Shown here: piece after piece, positions 57,080-64,000 of the stretch | Layout of the letters: each line of letters begins with the position of its first letter | How positions within the stretch are numbered: the stretch's first letter is position 1 | Assembly (NCBI RefSeq): GCF_029784155.1 | Contig: NC_073692.1 | Coordinates: 434,287,228 to 434,351,227 of the forward strand | Source: Uranotaenia lowii | Lineage: Eukaryota; Arthropoda; Insecta; Diptera; Culicidae | DNA: 64,000 nt | Direction of reading: 5' to 3' | Position numbers and translations under genes: made by a program | The notes under the pieces: generated by a model | Databases searched by the model: none | What the model was told of the DNA's origin: nothing | What the model saw: only the letters and a program-made list of their open reading frames with translations

Positions 57080-57245
57080 CGTGGCGTAGAGGATAGCCTT
57101 CAAGTCTTCTAAGCCATGGGGTATGAGATCGAACCCCGGTCACGGCATACATAGTACACTTTCGGTGGGTTGGTGGTTTTAGCATTTGTAAGATGCTAGC
57201 CATCATATCCTCGAAAAATGTACGCTTAGAGTTAAGAAAAAAGGA
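57080..57245 (+). mobile_element. Second tRNA-derived SINE type, inside copia
   Basis: A-box-like TGGCGTAGAGG (57082-57092) and B-box-like GAGATCGAACCCC (57125-57137), followed by a unique body and a short A-rich end near 57234-57242. It differs in sequence from the SINE at 5.4 kb. Target duplications are not clear (only CGAGG at both sides). Confidence 0.6.
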
Positions 57246-57750
57246 ATCTCTTCGAGGAAACATCATTTTTCATTGAGATCCTGTATGTGTTTGTGTTCGT
57301 TTTTAAAAACTACCGGTAGTACTTTTCTCTCATATGAACCGACGAGGAATGATGAAACCGAAGTCCATTCCCAGATGTCGTTTCAAATGGTACAGGATCG
57401 AATCACATCGATAAAAATCAACATTTGTTAGCTGATGTCGTGTCCAAGGAAGGTGAAGCCATTTCGTCCCATGTTGGTTTCACGCATGCGGCTGGTCAGC
57501 ACTCGTGTTGTTCTGGTTGGACATGATGGTTCCAGTTTCCATCTCTTCGATGATGGAACGGCGTTTCTGTTTAGGATCTTCAATCAACATTTTTTCATGT
57601 CGATACCCGAAGACCCCCGTAGATCTATCTTTGAAGAAAAGCTGTTCTTTTGGGGCTTAAAGAAAAAAAAAATCAAAAGGCTGCATTCTCAAAGACTTAA
57701 GATACTGGCCAGTTGACTCAAATCCTTAGGATTTACCTTTTGAGAAGGGG

Positions 57751-57905
57751 TGTTGAATCTAAGCAATCGGGCAATCGAGCTGTAATTAAGTTCCCCTCTA
57801 CTAAGTTAGTTCTCATCAAACCTCCCAAGTGTTTATTTCAGTACCCAAATAAAAACTTCAGTTGTAAATCTATTGCGATGTTTTTTTCTTATACGGATTA
57901 CAACA
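57751..57905 (+). repeat. copia 3' LTR
   Basis: 155 bp, preceded by the purine tract TGAGAAGGGG. Same ends as the 5' LTR. Confidence 0.9.
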
Positions 57906-57910
57906 ATTAT

Positions 57911-60483
57911 TAATTTCAGGTACCGGTCTTACCCCTATGGGGTGCCGGCTTTACCCCCACTTGTTTATGAATACCTTTTTGGTCACTCATTTTATAAAGA
58001 AATACTTTACTTAAAAAATAACGGTTTGAAATCACTGACGGCGTAGATATCTTATTGAAGACAACCTTAGATACGATTTTGTGAAGAATATACAACAAAA
58101 TTTGCTTTCAGTTCTTTCAGACTTATCCCCGAAAAATGGACATGTGTGGCATCGCTGCTGCTGGGAGTATGAACTCCGCACTTGCAAAATGAAGTTTGAT
58201 GGTGGTTATCCCAGGTCAGAATACTAGTCGAACTTCGACACGTCGAGAAAACGCATAGTCTTAAAAGAGAAACGGTAGATGTATGTAAATATACCTCATA
58301 TAGACAAACCAAGGATTTTACATGTGAACGATGCTTATTTTCAAGTTAAAAACTGGGTGTTCGTTGAAGATAAGTAGTTTCTACATATGTCGATCATTTT
58401 TGTTATTTTAATGCATTTATAAATAAATTAAAAATAAGCATATTAAAAGCCTCCAGAATATATCTTGTTTGCTCATTAGCACATTTTCAGCTTTTGATTA
58501 GTTATAACTTGAAAGCATTTTGTTCGATGAAAAAGTTATGGTATTCAAATCAAATTTTTTAAAGATATGAAAGCTGCGCTAGCTTGAGAACCAGATAATG
58601 CAGGGTGTTTCAATTTACCCGATCTTCGCTGTATTTCTTATCATTTTCTTTTATAATTGAATCACGAATGATTGATATGGGTGTTAACATTATGCCAACA
58701 ATTGCTGTTTTAAAGCTTAATTGATACCAAACCAAAAACTGACCAGTTGACTGGATTACCTTTTTTTTTGCGAATCTTGCACACTCTCCTCGAAGATAAG
58801 ATACAATACGTAGATACTTACGCCGGATTTTCAATAAATTCGAATGGCGTAATCAACATTTGTTTTTGTTATCTCAAGCTGAGGATTTCTTTTTAATTTT
58901 GTCATCAATATACCTAAAATCTTAACTTCTAAATCGTTTTTGCTTGAAGCTTATCAAAAGTGCACCGACCTTGCAGATAAGTGTGTAAGATGAAATTTAA
59001 AACAAAAAACAAAAAAGTGGAAATTCACCCTCAAAAGGAACCCCAAATTTCTAGAAACCGAAATCCACAAACAGATAAAAAAATCCCTGGACGAAAATTG
59101 GTCACATCCATTGAAGTTCACTTGGGAACTGCACCTGGGTAAGGTAGGTAGTTGGATTGGAACCGAATGACAAAAAAATTAAGTTTCAATAATACTATAT
59201 AAATTTTCTAGGGCGTCATAGCTTGCTAAGTTGAGCGATGCTTATTTAAGCGATATTAATATTTCTGGTAAAAATGCTCGAATTCATAGGCTAAATAAAT
59301 TAAATTGAATCAAGTAGGTTTCAATTTATTTTGATTATTAAATTGATTTTTGTCTACAAGTGATTTCTTGAAACAAAATAAACGCCAAGTTTTTATTTAA
59401 CTTTGTGTGAACAACAATTCGGCGTTAACTCAAGTGATATACCATAAATCTGCAGCCAAACCAAAGTGCGTGTTTTGAAAAAGAAAAAAAAAACCAAAAA
59501 CAAATTGCATTGTTCCCACGGACAATGGCCACATCCCAGGAGATGAAACGAAACGAAACGAGCCGAGAGACCACCCCCGGAGAATCCGAGTGGTTCTTAT
59601 AAGTATTGGGGGTTGATGTATTATCTGGTGTTGGTTGTTCGCTAAGGATAGATTGCTTATTCGTTCCATCCCGATGATCGATATCATGCAAAATCGTTTC
59701 ATTGCTACTGCGTCGTCGGCGTCGTTCAGTGTGCTCCAGTTGCCATTAATGTGCCCTATGATTAATCGTTTGGTTTGCCTAGATGGCAGTCATTTACTTT
59801 ACTACAGTGTGTTGTACAGACAGTATGGCAATTGAAAAAAAAAACAGCAGCAGCCGGAACATCATAGATGCATTCAATGGACACACTTCAACGCCGACCA
59901 AAACACACAGCTTGAACCATTAATCTGCACCTTGTTTTGGTGTAGTCGTCGACATCGTCGTTGGAACACCATACTGGACTTTGGAACAAAACAGTTCAAA
60001 ATTTAGCCTAACATTGAGTCTAAACCGTAACCCACCCAACAATAAAATGATGGCCTGTTGGCCTAAGGGCATCCTCGGCAAAGAGCGTAGGGTGCTTTAT
60101 GGGCCAGTCTCGATAGCCGGTTGTTAATGATTTAATATTAAAATTTGTGGTAGATATGGCTAAAGGAGTACAGGATGGTAGAAAGCAAACCATCGATAGA
60201 CTCTCAATAAAAATTACAACTTGATTTTAAATTAAAATTGAATTGAATATTGTTGGTAATCATTCGAGAAGACATTAGGGTAAACCTGAAACACGTACCC
60301 CTGCTTACCCTGCTAAGCCTAGAATTTAGCGTAACTCTTCTACGTGAAGCAACTCCGAATGCTCGTATCAGTAACGTCCAGATTGTCACCACAATGTGGT
60401 AGAAGGTCGGTGAACTCTCGTTTCTATGTCGTTATCACATGCTACATCTGATGATAATGTCTTTGAGCAGTGTTTTTTTTATG
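57911..60483. other. Intergenic, unassigned
   Basis: AT-rich with a GC-richer island at about 59500-59960 (GTCGTCGGCGTCGTTCAG, GTCGTCGACATCGTCG). The island could be a promoter or an untranslated exon, but no coding signal or splice chain is visible. Confidence 0.4.
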
Positions 60484-61177
60484 TAGGGGAACATGCTCTA
60501 TAATGCCCCATCTAAGCGAATCGCCAATTAGCCATGTATTCCATGAACATTTCGAGTAAAAAACAATTGAATTAGTTGAAGAAATGTGTTTTCTACAAAT
60601 GCCAATATTTTTTTCATTAGTTAAATTCATTTTACTGCTTCAAAAGCTTATTTTTTTAAAACCTTATCAAAAGTCACGTAGCTAAACTGTGTTGCGAATT
60701 TACGCCGGTGTGTATTCAATACGTGCCATAGAGCCGAACACACCCGAAAACAGCCGAAGACCGAAAACTTTTCGACTGAAAAGAAAAATCAAAATGCACT
60801 AAATGAAATTAAAAAAAAAATAAAAATTGATACTTTTGGGATTTTTATTTTAGCGAGTTTAGCATGATTTTAAATACTTAATCGTAGTATAGATTTTCCT
60901 CTATTTTTGTATCATAAAATATTGTTTTATTCATTTTTCTTCCCTAGATGACACCTTACTGAAAGTGTCTCAAAACATATATCGAAATATAGAAAAAACT
61001 CAATTGTTATATTTTCACAAATCGGGGGCATTTTAAGGAAAAACTCATACTTGCCATGGCAAAACACAGTATTATAAACAGATTGGCAGTATTTTACAAG
61101 CTCAAAAAGCTACAGTTTGTTGAAAACACGAGTGGCGCGTATTAGCCACATGGGGCGTTATATAAACTTTTCCCCTA
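60484..61177. mobile_element. 0.7 kb TIR element, TAGGGGAA termini
   Basis: TAGGGGAACATGCTCTATAA at the left end. The right end read inverted is TAGGGGAAAAGTTTATATAA, followed in both by CGCCCC- or TGCCCC-type motifs. TA lies at each edge. The right half is shared with 7478-7763. Non-coding. Confidence 0.7.
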
Positions 61178-61676
61178 TTCCTGTGATAGGAACAAATTTA
61201 TTCAGGATTTAAGAATAAAAATCCGATTTAGTACACTTGATATAGGATTGTACCCTTCCATAAAATCTATTTATTAGTGTGGATACCTCTGATTCAAAAT
61301 CCCGAAAAAAAGATAGTTTTTTTAGTTCTGAATCATCAAAAAATACTTTAAAAATTTCAAACGCGGTAAATCCATAATTATTTGCAAATATAAAAATTTA
61401 AAATTGTGTAAAGGATGAAAGTGTTTGAAAAATTTCATAATGGTCATAAAACTAACTTCAAAAGGTATATTAACGATCGATTGAGTTAAAAAGAATGCGG
61501 TAACGATGGGTGGAAAAATCGGTAAAGTTATGAAAGGATTTTAAAATTTTGATAATTAAGAAAAATTTGAAAATTTTGACAAATGTTTCGTTGTTTTGCA
61601 ACTTTTTCCAGTTCGATGAAGAGTTGATTTTATTTTATGCTAAATCAGTTATAAAAGAAAGGTTAATGAAGGTAAA
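61178..61676. other. AT-rich lead-in to satellite array 3
   Basis: No gene seen. Ends in unique sequence AAAGGTTAATGAAGGTAAAG just before the repeat starts. Confidence 0.5.
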
Positions 61677-63270
61677 GGACAAAATTGACAAAATTGACAA
61701 AATTGACAAAATTGACAAAATTGACAAAATTGACAAATTGACAAAATTGACAAAATTGACAAAATTGACAAAATTGACAAAATTGACAAAATTGACAAAA
61801 TTGACAAAATTGACAAAATTGACAAAATTGACAAAATTGACAAAATTGACAAAATTGACAAAATTGACAAAATTGACAAAATTGACAAAATTGACAAAAT
61901 TGACAAAATTGACAAAATTGACAAAATTGACAAAATTGACAAAATTGACAAAATTGACAAAATTGACAAAATTGACAAAATTGACAAAATTGACAAAATT
62001 GACAAAATTGACAAAACTGACAAAATTGACAAAATTGACAAAATTGACAAAATTGACAAAATTGACAAAATTGACAAAATTGACAAAATTGACAAAATTG
62101 ACAAAATTGACAAAATTGACAAAATTGACAAAATTGACACAATTGACAAAATTGACAAAATTGACAAAATTGACAAAATTGACAAAATTGACAAAATTGA
62201 CAAAATTGACAAAATTGACAAAATTGACAAAATTGACAAAATTGACAAAATTGACAAAATTGACAAAATTGACAAAATTGACAAAATTGACAAAATTGAC
62301 AAAATTGACAAAATTGACAAAATTGACAAAATTGACAAAATTGACAAAATTGACAAAATTGACAAAATTGACAAAATTGACAAAATTGACAAAATTGACA
62401 AAATTGACAAAATTGACAAAATTGACAAAATTGACAAAATTGACAAAATTGACAAAATTGACAAAATTGACAAAGTTGACAAAATTGACAAAATTGACAA
62501 AATTGACAAAATTGACAAAATTGACAAAATTGACAAAATTGACAAAATTGACAAAATTGACAAAATTGACAAAATTGACAAAATTGACAAAAAAGACAAA
62601 ATTGACAAAACTAACAAAATTGACAAAATTGACAAAATTGACAAAATTGACAAAATTTAAAAATTGACAAATTGACAAAATTGACAAAATTGATAAAATT
62701 GACAAAATTGACAAAATTGACAAAATTGACAAAATTGACAAAATTGACAAAATTGACAAAATTGACAAAATTGACAAAATTGACAAAATTGACAAAATTG
62801 ACAAAATTGACAAAATTGACAAAATTGACAAAATTGACAAAATTGACAAAATTGACAAAATTGACAAAATTGACAAAATTAACAAAATTGACAAAATTGA
62901 CAAAATTGACAAAATTGACAAAATTGACAAAATTGACAAAATTGACAAAATTGACAAAATTGACAAAATTGACAAAATTGACAAAATTGACAAAATTGAC
63001 AAAATTAACAAAATTGACAAAATTGACAAAATTGACAAAATTGACAAAATTGACAAAATTGACAAAATTGATAAAATTGACAAAATTGACAAAATTGACA
63101 AAATTGACAAAATTGACAAAATTAACAAAATTGACAAAATTTGCAAAATTGACAAAATTGACAAAATTGACAAAATTGACAAAATTTACAAAATTGACAA
63201 AATTGACAAAATTGACAAAATTGACAAAATTGACAAAATTGACAAAATTGACAAAATTGACAAAATTGAC
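61677..63270. repeat. 9-bp satellite array 3a, unit AAAATTGAC
   Basis: About 175 copies of AAAATTGAC, one base different from arrays 1 and 2 (TTGAC for TTGTC). There are 8-bp units near 61731 and a disturbed patch at 62590-62675. Open frames of Lys-Leu-Thr or Ile-Leu-Ser type are artefacts. Confidence 0.97.
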
Positions 63271-63589
63271 AAAAATGACAAAAATGACAAAAATGACAAA
63301 AATGACAAAAATGACAAAAATGACAAAAATGACAAAAATGACAAAAATGACAAAAATGACAAAAATGACAAAAATGACAAAAATGACAAAAATGACAAAA
63401 ATGACAAAAATGACAAAAATGACAAAAATGACAAAAATGACAAAAATGACAAAAATGACAAAAAAGACAAAAATGACAAAAATGACAAAAATGACAAAAA
63501 TGACAAAAATGACAAAAATGACAAAAATGACAAAAATGACAAAAATGACAAAAATGACAAAAATGACAAAAATGACAAAAATGACAAAA
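63271..63589. repeat. 9-bp satellite array 3b, unit AAAAATGAC
   Basis: About 35 copies of AAAAATGAC, directly continuing array 3a in the same phase and orientation with an abrupt change of unit at 63271. Confidence 0.97.
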
Positions 63590-63590
63590 T

Positions 63591-64000
63591 TTTTGTCATT
63601 TTTGTCATTTTTGTCATTTTTGTCATTTTTGTCATTTTTGTCATTTTTGTCATTTTTGTCATTTTTGTAATTTTTGTCATTTTTGTCATTTTTGTCATTT
63701 TTGTCATTTTTGTCATTTTTGTCATTTTTGTCATTTTTGTCATTTTTGTCATTTTTGTCATTTTTGTCATTTTTGTCATTTTTGTCATTTTTGTCATTTT
63801 TGTCATTTTTGTCATTTTTGTCATTTTTGTCATTTTTGTCATTTTTGTCATTTTTGTCATTTTTGTTATTTTTGTCATTTTTGTCATTTTTGTCATTTTT
63901 GTCATTTTTGTCATTTTTGTCATTTTTGTCATTTTTGTCATTTTTGTCATTTTTGTCATTTTTGTCATTTTTGTCATTTTTGTCATTTTTGTCATTTTTG
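63591..64000. repeat. Array 3c: inverted copy of the AAAAATGAC satellite
   Basis: About 45 copies of GTCATTTTT, the reverse complement of array 3b, running off the window. The junction at 63590 is a perfect palindrome (AATGACAAAA T TTTTGTCATT). Confidence 0.97.

Larger units (their letters stand above)
50782..57905 (+). mobile_element. Defective Ty1/copia LTR retrotransposon carrying insertions
   Basis: 5' LTR 50782-50940 and 3' LTR 57751-57905 both start TGTTGAAT and end GGATTACAACA. They differ by roughly eight substitutions and a small indel. The primer binding site GGTTATGGGCACCCAG follows the 5' LTR, and a purine tract TGAGAAGGGG precedes the 3' LTR. Flanking pentamers ATTAC and ATTAT are a near-perfect target duplication. 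Gag and part of the protease region remain, but integrase and reverse transcriptase are gone. A 4.8 kb TIR element and a SINE lie inside. Confidence 0.88.

Noticed and set aside
61549..63995. Lys-Leu-Thr, Asn-Phe-Val and Met-Thr-Lys repeat proteins in array 3
   Set aside because: Products of the AAAATTGAC and AAAAATGAC units, with no non-repeat domain and no splice or promoter support.

Overview
The window looks like an AT-rich insect nuclear genome, most likely a dipteran of the mosquito type. The evidence is intron-containing genes with very short introns (about 55-70 bp), two CYP6-type cytochrome P450 genes, a cluster of genes for small secreted proteins of the insect 27 kDa hemolymph glycoprotein (DUF1397) type, and a transposon load of BEL/Pao, Ty1/copia, Penelope-like, LINE and SINE elements and many short terminal-inverted-repeat (TIR) elements. 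I cannot name the species. No bacterial operons, CRISPR arrays or true tRNA/rRNA genes are visible.

Layout. 0.3-1.5 kb: a 9-bp satellite (AAAATTGTC)n. 2.6-16.3 kb: a cluster of DUF1397-type genes, with one four-exon gene on the plus strand (2.6 kb) and four three-exon miniature genes on the minus strand (4.5, 10.8, 13.3 and 15.7 kb), plus a broken copy at 12.9 kb. The genes at 10.8 and 13.3 kb and the broken copy and gene at 12.9 and 15.7 kb look like a tandem duplication of a two-gene unit. TIR elements, a SINE and a LINE fragment lie between them. 16.8-23.4 kb: mainly TIR/foldback elements and unassigned AT-rich DNA. 23.5-25.1 kb: an expanded five-exon DUF1397 gene. 25.3-31.4 kb: a decayed BEL/Pao element carrying a hAT-like insertion that itself holds a TTAA-flanked element. 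32.5-36.4 kb: a second copy of the expanded gene, with a Penelope-like element in intron 2 and a stop codon in exon 3. 38.3-43.0 kb: the largest satellite block. 44.3-48.9 kb: two tandem minus-strand CYP6-type P450 genes. 50.8-57.9 kb: a defective copia element with two LTRs, split by a 4.8 kb TIR element and carrying a SINE. 60.5-61.2 kb: another TIR element. 61.7-64.0 kb: a satellite of related units that flips orientation at 63590 and runs out of the window.

How the genes work together. The DUF1397-type proteins all begin with a signal peptide and carry regularly spaced cysteines, so they are probably secreted, perhaps into hemolymph or saliva. Their function is not established. Every exon holding the C-terminal cysteine module starts in phase 1. 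The family appears to have varied by losing exon 3 (miniature genes) or by multiplying the C-terminal module (genes at 23.5 and 32.5 kb). The P450s are probably microsomal monooxygenases of the xenobiotic/hormone type and are unrelated to the first cluster. All gene models rest on splice sites read by eye and on agreement between paralogues.
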